From the NCBI RefSeq assembly GCF_932294415.1, contig NC_065536.1, forward strand, positions 13,795,974-13,859,973: a stretch of 64,000 nt of DNA. Direction: 5' to 3'. Under the pieces are notes generated by a model that saw only the letters and a list, made by a program, of their open reading frames with translations, was not told where the DNA came from and did no database searches. The position numbers and the translations under genes are program-made. Shown here one piece after another: positions 25,002 through 37,318 of the stretch; positions within the stretch are counted from its first letter, which is position 1, and each line of letters starts with the position of its first letter. This DNA comes from Quercus robur. Taxonomy: Eukaryota; Streptophyta; Magnoliopsida; Fagales; Fagaceae.

Positions 25002-25049
25002 AGAGCGGAGATAGCTCCCAAAGTGCTGAGCACGACCACAGTTGAGGCC
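25002..25049 (-). pseudogene. Relic of ERD6-like exon 1
   Basis: The minus strand reads a peptide around TVVVLSTLGAISAL, the start of the first membrane segment encoded by exon 1 in copies 1 and 2 (VVLSTLVAISGS in copy 1). It lacks the start codon region and a clear exon end. It lies about 230 bp upstream of the copy 2 start, so it is probably left over from another transporter copy or a partial duplication. Confidence 0.6.
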
Positions 25050-25078
25050 AAAGAAGAAATGGTACAAGTTAGTTAGGG

Positions 25079-25115
<37 letters not shown>

Positions 25116-25363
25116 ACCAGAAAATTTATGTTTTAATAATAACAATACATGCAATAAATAAATATCTTATTGTTTTTTAAATGTAATATGAGTATCATAT
25201 CATTTGAAGCATTCCAAACTCTCTTCTCTATGATGAAGGAATATTATGAATGTGGAAATTTCGACTTGAATTCCACTTCACCTAACTAGAATAAGATAGA
25301 GAAATATCAAATGGGCATCATCATAACGTTGAATATGCAATAAAAGCATTTTGTTTCCCTAGA

Positions 25364-26088
25364 GTATGTTTGGTTGGAGGTGAAATAGGGATGATGAAAA
25401 ATAATTGAAAGAAAATAAGTTTAGATGTTGTTTGCTAAGGAGAGAACTAATGGGAATTTTTTTGCGAAGCCTAGGCATTTTCTTTCCTGACTCACCAAAA
25501 ACTCATTTCTCCAAATCAGCGAGAAAACAGGAATGAAAACTCCAGCTCCAAAGCAATAACTATGCCTCCAAATTTTAATGCTTCCTACGCATCTCACCTA
25601 CTCCACGCAACACGTCTAGATTACTGAATTTGTGTGGTTCAGTTTTGCCTAGTTTTCTATTCATTAAAAAAAAAAAAGAAAAAAAAAAAAAGGTCCAGAC
25701 GAATGCAAAATGGTCTTTGAACCAGATTCTGTTTTGTTGCCAATTTTTTTTCCCCCCACCCAGCAGCATGTCCAGATTATATATATATATATATATCTAA
25801 GATTATTTTATTTATAATAATAAAGAAAAATAATATAATTTTATATATATGATGTGTTCATTCTTATATTATTTAATAAGTACATTTTAAATAAACTATA
25901 TTTTCTATACTCTCATTTTCTTTTCAACTAAATAAAAGAGTTTTCCATCTCTTTTACTTTTCCACCCCTCCAACCAACACACAAGAGGGAAAATTAAATC
26001 TTTTCTATCCTCTTATTTTTTCATTCTTCTAACAATTTTCTATCCTCCCACTTTGTTACCCCTCCAACTAAATAAAATTATAAGCATG
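25364..26088. repeat. Possible TIR element with GGTTGGAGG-type ends
   Basis: The left end, GTATGTTTGGTTGGAGG, and the right end (GTTGGAGGGG then GCATGC, read on the minus strand) are similar, and CCTAGA occurs at both borders. The interior repeats TCTATCCTC motifs. Superfamily and exact ends are unclear. Confidence 0.35.
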
Positions 26089-26398
26089 CCTAGAATAATG
26101 CTCTCATCAATCAAAGTAAAGTAATTGAACAATTTGATTACTATTCATAGATATAAATATGTTATTGAAGTAGTAGTTTAGAATAAGAATGGGCGGAAAT
26201 CGAAGAAGACTCAATTATCATCAAAACCCTTGTTGAGATTTCTATTAATTAATATGACAAATTCCACACGAGTTAATATAAATGATAAAACGTCGATAAA
26301 ATAATACCATCCGGATCGTGAAAATGAATGCATGAAATGAGTTGGAATTGTCTACACGTTAAAATGTCTACGGTTAGATTTGGGTCATTCCTTGAGAG

Positions 26399-27020
26399 CA
26401 GGGACAGAGCCACGGTTGGTCGAGGGGGGCAACCCCTAATTATTATTTTTTAATATTATTATATGTATGTACTAATTTTAGCCATTTTTTTTTTTTATAA
26501 AATTACATTTTACTCCCATTAAACAATAAAATTGATTCTTTTAAGAGTAATGTTATACTCACAAATTTTTTTACAAACTATTTTGGTAGCAAATTTTTAT
26601 TGGTTCGCATATGGATATGAGTCCACTATTTACATCATTTTTTTACCTACTAATAACTACTTATTACCTCAGCCATTAATAAAAAAGTTTGTAACTCTAG
26701 CATTTTCTTCATTTTAGTGATCATAAAAAAAAATTATAGATCTAAAATCTAAAACAAAATATACAAGCCAAAAAAAAAAAAATGCTCAACAACAAAAATT
26801 ACCAATAGTAAAACTAAAAAAAATTAAGTTCAATCAACCAATTTTATCAAAAATAAACAACCATACCCTTTAAAAAATTCTAAACAAAAATAATTTTGTT
26901 CTTATCCACAAAAACAAAAAACTCAGCGGTTAAGTAGTAGTAGAGTCAAATGTTGAAACTGCCGTACATAGCCAACAATAAAATCGCCCCCCTTAACTCA
27001 AAGTTTTGGTTCCGTCCCTA
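26399..27020. mobile_element. hAT non-autonomous element, TSD CTTGAGAG
   Basis: The 8-bp repeat CTTGAGAG flanks it at 26391-26398 and 27021-27028. The ends CAGGGACAGAGCC and GGTTCCGTCCCTA form an imperfect TIR. The 622-bp interior has no coding capacity and carries a nested MITE. A second, 5'-truncated copy of the same element lies at 52112-52522. Confidence 0.85.
26543..26712. mobile_element. Diverged Mutator-type MITE nested in an hAT element
   Basis: Its ends resemble those of the MITE at 22277-22460 (AAGAGTAATGTTATACTCACAAA and, at the right, GTTTGTAACTCTAGCATTTTC). The middle shares the TTATTGGTT and TAATAACTACTTATTA motifs. The target duplication is not clear. Confidence 0.6.
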
Positions 27021-27300
27021 CTTGAGAGAGACAAATTATTCATATTTTTTTTCATGATAAGATAATGTAATAAGTTAAAGAAATAGAACAATAAATACCG
27101 TAAAAAATAAAGTTAGTAAGATATGATGACAAAGAGTATATATCGGTTGAGTTTATGTTTGTCTTAATCGTTTGTTTCGACTTTAGCAATAAAATAACTA
27201 GATCTGAAACATCCAAGGGGCAAGGGTTACTGATTGTGATCCTAAAAAATGATGCACATGTAAATTCTGCAAAAATAAAAAATAAAAAGTGATGCACTTA

Positions 27301-27615
27301 TGTTATTGCCGGATTATATAATTGGAAGTAATATTGAGTTTGTAAGTATTATATAATGATCTAATAGATCCAATTGTATTGGAAAACTCATATACGTACG
27401 CATAACCATAGCTCATAGTCTCTTTATATAATTATATACACTATTTAGGGTTTTCATTGTAAGACAATATGGTAAAGATGTAGCCGCTAGATTCCGTGGA
27501 CATAGATTATTAAGCTGAATCACATGATTCTCTATATTCCCTCTCTTTATCCTCTACTTCCTGCTTTCTTTACAATACTTTTCTCTTTAATTTCAACATA
27601 GTATCAGAGTCACTT
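27301..27615 (+). mobile_element. Copia-like LTR plus primer-binding site, truncated
   Basis: A TGTTAT...CAACA segment of about 298 bp is followed by TAGTATCAGAGTCA, close to the TGGTATCAGAGC site used by many Copia elements (initiator Met tRNA). Downstream sequence decays without a recognisable gag frame, and no second LTR was seen. Confidence 0.55.
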
Positions 27616-28438
27616 TCATGTGTGGTCTTCACTTAGCTTCCCAAATCCAATCACTCTTTTTGCTAGTGGCCTTAACTTGCTGCTTCCATGCTTAGTTTGA
27701 ATAATCACTCGCATTTTCATGAGAACGGTGAAATTGGGATGGTTTTGAAAAATTAATAAACTTGAACTTAATGTAGTAGACTCTTGAATAAAATTCAAAA
27801 TTGGTCTAATTTCTCATAGAATTTAAGGGGTGTTCATTTCATTCCATAATCCATGACATTTAAGTCATGCATCATTTGTGTGTGAGAATGTCATGCATGT
27901 TCAAGGTTTTGTGTTCATTGACATGGCATGTAGTTTATTTGCTCTTATGATTGATGAGTCAGTTGATCTTCCCTGCCTCTTATGCAAAACCATTATTTCT
28001 GTCTATTTCTCTAATTATAAGAAAATTAAAAAAAAAAAAATTAAAATTCACTTAATTTTATCCCATCCTTTCACATTTCTTCTTTCTCTAAGCTAAATCT
28101 TCCTCCCCTTAAGTGCTGGAGATCAACGTTGATCTTCACCAGCCGCATGAACACAGATCTTGAATGGCACTTTCAGTGGTGTTTTGGGCCCACAAGGCTT
28201 ACTGACTGTGTGATTTGTTATAATCTGAGTGAACGGTTGTTGGAAGGGCTTCATGATGTTATACCCGTGGGTAAACTAAACCCACCATGCCGCCCCGAGG
28301 ATGAAAAGGGTGAAAATAGAATAATAATAAAAATGTTAAATGATTTTTATTTTGTTTAGATTTATAATTTATTAAGAACTTATTTACAAACTTACATAAT
28401 CCAATATCAAGTATATAATATATATAAATATAATTATA
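27616..28438. other. Intergenic, no gene seen
   Basis: Only short open frames without recognisable domains, with some GC-richer patches that look like degraded retroelement interior. Confidence 0.4.
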
Positions 28439-29208
28439 TGTGGGGGCCGGTTAATCAATAAATTATTAAAATCGTGTTAACTGGGCCTATGGCCCATCCG
28501 AGGACGTAAAACTATCCGAGGAGGCCCATATCAGGTTATAAGGGTAACCAAATGAAAAGGAGAGTAGATATCACGTGAGGCAAGTTCAGTATTCGTCCGA
28601 GGACAAAATCCATCTCGGCAGTATGGGTCCGAGGACAATTTGAACGCCACATTGTTGCAAGTACGCCTCAGAGCTACATTATCACTGAAGGTGGGACATG
28701 GGACTAAGGGTAAGAAAGAAAAGGTAAACAAATATCTTTAATAACAGTTGCCTCCGCATTAATTGCCTCTCAACCAACTCTCTGGCCGCATTAATGTGGA
28801 GGTGATGCCTAAACAGTGATGAGGCAGCCTTACAGCTGCTAGATGGAGGTTCCAGGAGGTGTTGGATGGGACAGGAAGGGATCCCCTGAACCCGGCCTAC
28901 ACGTGTGTGGTGAAGATGACACCAAGAGGACAGTATATAACATGGAAGAATGCATTGAGAAAAAAAGATTGGAACTTCTAAATAAGGAATACTTAGAAGA
29001 AAACCCTATGAAATAAAGAACTGAACTTGTTTCAAGGAGAAGTTGATCATCATATTAGTGCTAATCCATCTATAAACATTAAGTTTAATCGTTTTTCTTT
29101 TGGAGTTAATCTAGTTCTTTGACATCCACGCTCTACAAATTTATTGTTTGGACCTTTAAAATTCATACCCAATACGAATTTGGGATCGTTACAAATTGAG
29201 TCCCTACA
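28439..29208 (+). mobile_element. Solo LTR, TSD TTATA
   Basis: A 770-bp segment begins TGTGGGGGCCGG and ends TCCCTACA. TTATA occurs immediately before (28434-28438) and after (29209-29213). It has a TATA-like box (AGTATATAACATGG, about 28932). It is rich in TCCGAGGA motifs, as is the LTR element at 1777-6137, which suggests a related family. No interior or partner LTR is present. Confidence 0.82.
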
Positions 29209-29215
29209 TTATATA

Positions 29216-29434
29216 TCTAAAAACATATAATTTTATATATATTTTAATCGAGTCTTATATTTATAAACTTGTTTATGAAAACATTCTTATATTTGAACTC
29301 AACTTGTTTAATATTTGAGTTTAAACTAGGATCAAACTTGACTCATTTGTCAAATAAATGAATATAAATAAGTTTCTTCTCAAACTGAGACCAAACTATT
29401 CATAAACAACTTGGTTCACTTACATTTCTAGATA
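29216..29434 (-). repeat. Degenerate hAT-like repeat, reverse orientation
   Basis: Read on the minus strand the right edge (GTAAGTGAACCAAGTTGTTTATGAA) resembles the left edge of the repeat at 13324-13899, with similar AAACTTG/CAAGTTT-rich interior. Its left boundary is lost near the solo LTR. Confidence 0.35.
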
Positions 29435-29710
29435 AAATGAACAATTTTTTCCATTTTCGTAATGCTAGAAACTTTCGATTTCAAATTAAAAAGAATAAAG
29501 GGTAGGTTTGATTTTGATACAAAAATTAAATACAAAAAGAACCAAAAAGTTGAACTGTAGATTGTTAAATCAGACAGTGTCTCCATAATCAAAATGTTAT
29601 GTGATGAATCTGCAATAATTTTATCAATAGCTACGGACATTGTTAATATGAATTAATAGTAATGAATGTCCACTAGATGGATTATCTTTTGATTCTTAGT
29701 TCTTAAAGTT

Positions 29711-30990
29711 TGTTGAGGTCTAAAAAGGATCATAGTGAAGGAAGCCCAAAAGAATGAGTCAAGCCCAAAAGGAAAAATCAAGCTAAGCCCAAAGTAGCAG
29801 ATACAAGAGACCCATGAAGGAATAAAAAAAAAGGCCCAGAGGATCTTGAAGCCCAGACAAAGAAGCATCCAAAAAAAGAGAACCACAGCAAGGGATAAGA
29901 AGCAAGGATCCTCAAGAACCATCAAGAGGCGCGGATCCCTTCAGGCACAAAGACAAAGGAAGACTAGGACAGCTTGAAAGAAAAAGATAGAAGAAGAAAA
30001 CAAGAAACAAAAGCAAAAAGAACATGAGCGCCAGTAGAACCCAGCGACCTCTCATGGCACAGACAGAAAAAGCCTTGGGGAACCAGAACAGGGAAGCACA
30101 AAAAAAAGAATGATAACAAGCGGCTTTCAAGTTGGCAGAACAGGATTCCGCCTAGATGGGAAAGAAAAGGGAAATGTGGAAAACGCCAGAAACGGGGATG
30201 CCGAGAAGGGCATATCTCAGCACATCCCAAAGAAGATGGCCAACTAGGAACTTTCAAAAGAATCAGAGCTGAAAGAAGGAAAGAATGAGAAAAAATGGAA
30301 ATGGGACTTACTGAGATGATGGGAACATGACGTGCTCTGTTTGCAAAAGGGTAAAACAGGAGAACCAACGGTTCCCCGGGAAGACCAAAAACTCCATTAT
30401 AAAAGGAAGGGATGAGTAGTGAAGAAAGGGCAGCGAAAAAAGAGAGAAACACAAAAAAGAAGAGATTCTTTAGAAAAACTATCAGTAAAATCTGTGATGA
30501 AGAGAAAATACTAAGGGAAAAAACAAACACTGCTTCCCGGTATCCTGTAAAAGCCACTATTGCACATACTCGGATTCAAAGAGAATCAAACTTTGCAAGT
30601 TTTGAAGGCTGAAATAGTCATTCAAGACTGTAATTTTTGAGCTTGATTGAACCTTGTATCACGTTCTAGTGAGCTTTCTGTAATTAAACAGACAATATAT
30701 TAATGAAATATGCTACATATTTCCTAGGATCCTCTCAGCATTAATTTTTTTTTTTTATTGCTTTGCTAATCCTGTTTCTTTCCTTCTGAACTTACCTTGT
30801 TAATTTTTTGGCATTCTTCGGTACGAATATCCTTGCTTATCATTTTTTATATTGTCAGGAGCATCCCCTGTATTCCACTTGATTCTTAAACAGCTCGTTA
30901 GCTGCGGTGAGTCAAGGCCCGGTTCACCAAAACCTTTTATTTAGGCCCGGGATCCTTGGGCCTGAGTGTCATAAAAAAGGCACTCTCACA
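29711..30990 (+). mobile_element. Probable solo LTR, 1.28 kb
   Basis: TGTTGAGGTC...CTCTCACA, flanked by AAGTT (29706-29710) and AAGTC (30991-30995), a 4/5 match. A TATA-like box (CCATTATAAAAGGAAG) lies near 30394 and a likely polyadenylation region near 30690, the normal order in an LTR. The long minus-strand open frame (29964-30557) is judged incidental because it is low-complexity and lies within the LTR. Confidence 0.65.
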
Positions 30991-31570
30991 AAGTCAAGAC
31001 CTTTTATTCCTACATAATTATGACAGCATTGACAAAGAATTTGATTTCTACCTAAATTTCGTTCAGTCTTATACAGCCATGTCAAATCTTTTGCATCGTT
31101 TTCCATATATGTGAAACTCAGCAAAATAATATCATTGGCCATCAAATTTGAGATTGCTAGTAGATCTATAAGATTACCTTAAAGGCTGAGGCTTCTACAA
31201 ATGCAATTTGAAATTTGTGGCAGAAGTTTTGGGTTTAGGGAAATCAGATTTGTTTTTGGGAATTCTAATCAGGTTCCGTGATATTAAATATGCATAGAAT
31301 TGGTTATGGTGAGGGAAAACTGGTAGGGATTAGGTATGGAGTGGTGTTTATGGGTTTCTTGGGGTTGGAAGAAGAATCAGATTATGCAGATTGGAATTTT
31401 AGATCTTTTTGAAATGGAAAGAGGAAAGAATTATGTTATTTTAAAGGTAGACTTAATTATGTTATTTTGCAGCTATTCATACTCCGTACTGTATTTCTTC
31501 AAGGCCAAAAGGAGAATCCTATTCTTTGTTAGATTGATAAGAAATTCCATACTTAAAGAGGATAAAGACT

Positions 31571-31790
31571 TAGGGTCTGTTTGGATACAACTTATTTTTG
31601 CTGAAACTGAAAACTGAAAACTGAAAACACTGTAACAAAATAATCTTTAAATGTGTAAATAGTGCTGTGGGACCCATGAACAGTGCATGAACAATGTATT
31701 TTGTCTCCTGCATGGTAAATTCATGTGATTTTACTGTTCACGCGCTTGGAAAAAAAGAAAGAAAAAAAAAAAAAAAAAAAAAAAGAGAAG
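31571..31790 (+). repeat. Fragment of a GGGTCTGTTTGGATAC-type MITE
   Basis: The left end GGGTCTGTTTGGATACAAC, the GAAACTGAAAACTGAAAAC tract and CCATGAACAGTGCATGAAC are typical of a widespread plant hAT-like MITE. The right end is not intact and runs into an A-rich stretch at about 31750. Confidence 0.5.
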
Positions 31791-31799
31791 CTAAATATA

Positions 31800-33480
31800 A
31801 TTATAGGAGTATAAGAACTAATCTTTGAGAGCTAAATATCCAAGCTTTAGAGCTAATGTGGGCTTTAATCTTCAATATGTGTTTATTTGCATTTACATAT
31901 CTGTTGGACTAAAATGAGGCACCTAAGGAATGCAAGGAAGGTGTACATCTTTCAATATAGTAGGGCAATATAACCTTGGTGTAGAGAAACAGAAGGACAT
32001 TTAACCTCAATCTTTTGCAAGCCATGTTCAAAATGTATATGCAAAAGGCCATTCCTCAAACTTATGCTTTATATCAAATTTTTTTCTTTTACTTTTCAAC
32101 TTGCATTAATTTTGTAAATTCAAGGGTTTAGGGATTTATATAATTAAAATTTTATTGAATCATCTATGACTCTGGAGATTATTCATACTGTAACTATTTA
32201 GTCAAAGCCCTCTCTAACCTCTAAGATTATAATAAGATTTGCTTCAATCCAGCACTATGTTTTATGGGTTAGTCTTGCTAAGTGATAAAAGCTCACACTA
32301 TTGAGAAAAAGAAGCCACCATCGATGTTATGACTCAATTTCAAAAATAGTGGCCGGAACACTCTGCTTATCTAGATGAGGTGATCTTTTTTTTTTTTTTT
32401 TTTTGGTGGTGTTATAATTGCTTTTGAGAGATTGTTCAAAAATTGAGTGTGAAGTGGATCTCTACTCTAGGTGGATATTGTTCTCTTTAAGCACTTATTT
32501 GTTTTTTGGGAATGTTTCTTTTTCCCTTGAGATTTGTTATTTTTGAAAGGATATTTATGTTGTATTTGTTTGGTTTTGTTACTTTCCTGGAAAACTAGCC
32601 TATTTTCAACTGAATTAAACAGAATTTTTACTGGTCTATTAATTAATTTAGTTTGGATTGGTAGAGGAATTCTAATTATTGGTATTGGTGATAAAAAAGG
32701 ATATTTGGATGACCAGTTTGAACAACTTCAAAAACTGTTGCAAAATGAGAACAATTTAGATTTTGTGGTTGATTTTCTATTTTATTTGATGATTTTGAGA
32801 AGCTCTCAAACAATATTTCTAGAGCTCTGTGAGTATTTGTTATCTATGTGGTTGATTTTGGAAAAAAAAATTTGCTTAATGATTTATTTTTTGTTTATGG
32901 GTTAAATGAAATAGTTCAATAATAAGTAATATGTTTAAGGAGATAAGTATATGTCTTATGCTTTGTAATTGTTCATAAGTCATTGTTAAGAAAATTTTAG
33001 CTTCACAATTATGACATTAATTTAAGGGCATCTTTGTAAGTATGTGTTTCCATGTTCTTACCATGACAAATATTTTACATGGTTTTTCATTCTTTGCTCA
33101 TTTGCATCATGACTGCCAGCACTACAATTATTGATTCAAAAACAGATTGTAGCAATGCTTTTTAGTTATGAGACATATAACATTTTTGTTTATTATATTG
33201 TAATGAATTCCTTGGCAGATGGATTTGCTTGCGTGGCCCACTCACTACCCATGATTGGTTGCCTAAAAAAACAGTATGTATCATGGTAAGTTTCTTATGA
33301 ACATAGGTGCACTAGAATTTTCTTAACAGTAATTTATGAACACTATGTGTGATGTCAAGTTTATGATGCATGTTACTTTCTAAAATATGCAAATTGATGA
33401 TTGTGGTCATGTTAGATATACTATTGTTGAAGTATGTGTAAAGCAAACATCATATTCAAAGAAAGTCACTATCCAATAGA
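31800..33480. other. Intergenic, possibly Helitron interior
   Basis: Open frames here (for example 32534-32905) show no recognisable domain and are AT-rich. The stretch leads into the Helitron-like 3' end at 33538, so part of it may belong to that element, but no 5' terminus was identified. Confidence 0.35.
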
Positions 33481-33509
33481 TAATTGCACTATTGTCTTTT
33501 TTTAATGAA

Positions 33510-33538
33510 TCTCGTGCATCGCACGGGTTAGCGACTAG
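33510..33538 (+). mobile_element. Helitron-like 3' terminus
   Basis: A hairpin (CGTGC-ATC-GCACG) is followed about 10 nt later by CTAG at 33535-33538 and then T, the canonical Helitron 3' end (hairpin then CTRR, insertion before T). The matching 5' end (TC...) was not located. Confidence 0.7.
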
Positions 33539-33579
33539 TAACATTTAAAAACTTAAACGTAATATTTATTATTACTACG

Positions 33580-34015
33580 TTCTTATTGAGCCACATCAAC
33601 ATGACATTTCTGTTTATTTTGGTCCACCTTGGCCTATTCAGTCCACTTTGATCCATTTAGTCCACTTTGGTTTATTTAGTCTATATTGGTCCACTTCAGT
33701 CCATTCGGTCTATTTGTTCCACTTTGGTACATTTGGTCCAATTGGTCCACTTTGCTCCATTCTTTCTAATTCCGTCTAATTTGGTCTACTTCGGTCCATT
33801 TTGGTTCACTTCTGCCTAATTTAGTCCGTTCAGTCTATTTTCGTCCATTTCTGTCCACTTAGACTATTTTGGTCCACTTCGGTCCAGTAGGTCCATTTTG
33901 TCCAATTTGGTCCATTCGGTCTATGTTCGTCCATGTCGGTCCATTTAGACTATTGTGGTCCACTTCTGTCCATTCGGTTCATTCAATCCAATTCGGTCTA
34001 TTTTGGTCCACTTAA
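33580..34015 (+). repeat. GGTCCA-type degenerate minisatellite
   Basis: Roughly 10-bp units of the GGTCCACTT / GTCCATTTG kind fill about 430 bp with many substitutions. It matches the stretch at 18770-19085 on the opposite strand, including the non-repetitive flank just after the Helitron end. Confidence 0.75.
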
Positions 34016-36471
34016 CAAGAGAGGTCATTGGAATATATCAACACAACTTGTTTATATAATAAATAGAAAGTTACAAGAACCTTTATTAAGGTTGCAAATA
34101 AATTTCATAAATATTAAATGATAGGAAATGGACTAATATCTTCCCATATCTTTCAAAACAATTTTTTTTTCTCACTTCCATTAGGAAGAAATACTCCAAT
34201 TATGATACACTTCAACTGACTTGTTTACTACTTATTATAAGAATCATTTACTAGCATTACTTGGACCTTATCTTATTGCAGAAGAATGGGTAATTGATGC
34301 TTCTATTTCTTCCAGAGCTCACCCCTTTGTCTTTGGCACCAATTTTGAGACGAATAGAACAGTCAAACCACAAATGCTTGAGTATAAGAAAAATGTTCCT
34401 GATGTGTAGCATGGCCAAATTAATCATGAATAATTACAAAAGAGCGAACAGGTAACAGATTATCAAAATTGATAGTGGCTGTAGATATCCATTCCATCAA
34501 AAGTGTAATTACCTGCTTCACTCCATTCCATCATATAATTGAAAGTGTATGTAATAATCCAAGTACAGGACCATTTCACTGTAGTCACCAGGCTTCCACC
34601 CGCACCCTTGACGTTTATAGGGAATATCTGAAATCAATAATTCATCGTTGAATTAAAGCTATAAAGCTGCTTGTTAATGCAAAACTCCTGCTAGATATTT
34701 CTAAATGGATTCAAAGTTCAATAAGTTTCATACCTCTGCCATTATAACCCATGGTAATCCTGCCATGCCAATTGATGAAGCCACAGTATTTCCCTGCATG
34801 GATTATTAGCCAGTCAATTTCATATATTGCAACTTGATCTACCACTTCGTAAACTTAAGTCCAGATATGAATAATAAAAAAATTTTAAAAAAAAGAACAA
34901 TAAACATCAGTTTGTTGCCTTTAAGGATCAGAAAGGAAAAAATCATAAAAAGTGCGTAGTTTGCCATGTCAGTAATTGCGGCAATTGTTGATAAGAAGGC
35001 TTTTGAGTCCTAAAGATTACAGATCCATCAAAGTAATTTATGAACTTGAGCCCTTTAAATGTCCCATTTTCTAACTTTTAATTGAAGTATAAATTAGATA
35101 ATGTGATATATTTAATACAAATCTTTATTTCATTTCCTGAGGGTGGAAAAGGATTTCTTTTGGTAATTTGTACAACAAATATGACATTTAGCACCAAAAC
35201 TTAAAGATCCTAAGTATCAAATGTCCTTCAAAAACCCTGTAGACACCTATATCTTAAGTGGTTACTGAAGCATAAATGAGATTGAAATTAACTTAGAAAT
35301 ATTGTATTACCAAGATCCCAATTAGTGCCAAAATGGGAGTAAACCCCATCAACTGGTAAGTCTCCTGCTTATAACAAAAGATTTAAAAAAATGATCATTC
35401 ATATATGAAGAAAATAAAAATACAGACAAGAAAGCTCTGAATTTGTTTTTAAAAGAAACCTGAAAGTAGAATGACAAGCCTACAAGGAAGCAACTCAAGC
35501 ACAATCCAGCAGTAGAGACCTGAAAGAATTGGTAAAATAGAATTACTGCTATCAACTTATTAATGAACTACAGCATATACTTAAAGTTGAATATTTGTCA
35601 TCCTCACCATAAGAAGTGGCCGTCTTCCTGACTTATCTGTCAAGATAACACTCAGAAAAGTAGCTGGAATCTGCAAAAGAATGCTTATATGTTTGGGATA
35701 TGTATAAAGTGAAATACTGTAATCATTCACAGTTAGAATAAACCATGTACCTTCATCAAAGCCATTGAAATTGACCCAATTTTACTTGAAAAACCTACCA
35801 TAACCCAGATTTCAGAATCTTACATACATAGAGAGGTACATGAAAAAATTATAAAGCCATTAATTTACCAGCTTCTACAAATATAGAGCTTGCATAATAA
35901 CCAACCGCGCTGCTACCTGAAAATTGTTGCAGTATGATCAACCCAAGTGGCCAAGTCCAACCTAAACCAAATTATATAGAATATATAAAACAATTGGATA
36001 GGCCACAGAAAGCAAAAGAGGCACAATGAGTTAGGCTTACAATGAGTGGATGAATGTATCTTCGTTGAAACAAGTCCAAAATTCTTGTTTCTGATCGCTG
36101 TTGAAAGGTTTCTGTATGATTCTGTGAAAAGGCAGGATCACAGGTCATTATTTTGAAGTTGTGCTAAGAAAGTTGATAAATCATAAAAATAAAACAAAAT
36201 AAATCCTCTAGTTAAGATTATAAAAGAAACACATTGTGTTAATGAAACATCAAAAATTTTTTAAAATATTTTTTTCTCTAGTTCAGAACTTCAGATTACA
36301 AAATAGATGCATTTTAATAAATGTGTGAAATCAGAAAGTTACTCTAATATAGGCTGCTTCTTGAGAGATATCAGCATTCTTTCCCCTAAAATGCCATAGT
36401 CTAGCTTCAAGCTCTCTCTTTACCAATTTTGGCCTGCATACAACTAGTACTCATCATTTTACATTAGACCG

Positions 36472-37318
36472 TGTTGGGTTACAAGTTGACCCCAGTTCAA
36501 TAAACCAATTATCCAAGTTGATTAATTAATTCAATTACATGCAAAGTCTGGTTAAAGGCATAACCACATTGTCAATCTAGAGTTCAATACAACAGAAAAT
36601 AAATTGACAAGATGATATGGTCATGATGGGGAAAACCTTCGCAGAAAAAACCCCAACAGGTGATTATGTAGGTCACCACTCTTGAAGAATCTGCTAATCA
36701 AATTGAGGTTACAACTATAGAGATCTCACCTGATCCAAATACCTAATTAAAGTAGAACCCACTGATACTAGCTCAGCTCCAACTCATTTGGGATTTAATC
36801 TTAATGAACTTCATCTGCTAGCACAGTTCTCCTATTGATGTAGCCAACTGTTGCACGCATCTCCAATTGACGTGACTGACTCCCTGTAGAAATCCTTGAT
36901 TGATGCAATTGATTGGTGTAAATTTTTTCACAACAACACGCTCCAATTTGAATTGGTAGCAACTCAGTACAAAGCCCTAGGTGCACAAAGTCGCGGCAGC
37001 TTCTCAATCTGCATGTCTAAAGATGAGCCAAGTCATCATGGGCTGGAATAGACGTGTCAGTTCTGAAATCCCATTGCTCGATCAGGCGAGAGGTGTACAG
37101 CTAGGTATAGAGCTTCATTAAGTCTCGATTAGTTGACAAGTATCGAGAGGTATTGAGGGACCTGTTTCAGCAGTTTCTTGAGTGGTTTTCTTTTGTCTTC
37201 AACACGGATCTTCAACATACTTTGGACACTAAAAACTTAAGACTCAAAATACATATAAAGTGCATTTTGGAATGGGTTTGCTAACACTTAAAAATAATGA
37301 CCCTAACAGAATGGATGC
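36472..37318. mobile_element. Probable solo LTR in intron 8 of copy 3
   Basis: An 847-bp TGTTGGGTTA...CCCTAACA segment has short inverted ends. Beyond its right end the sequence (GAATGGATGCT) matches the equivalent intron of copy 2, so the right border is supported by comparison. The flanks GACCG and GAATG match at only three of five positions. Confidence 0.6.

Noticed and set aside
29964..30557. 197-codon minus-strand open frame rich in Phe, Leu and Ser
   Set aside because: It lies inside a segment with LTR ends and a plus-strand TATA-like box. It has no domain and looks like the complement of a purine-rich LTR sequence.
32534..32905. 123-codon open frame with hydrophobic stretches
   Set aside because: AT-rich, no recognisable family and no supporting splice or promoter context.
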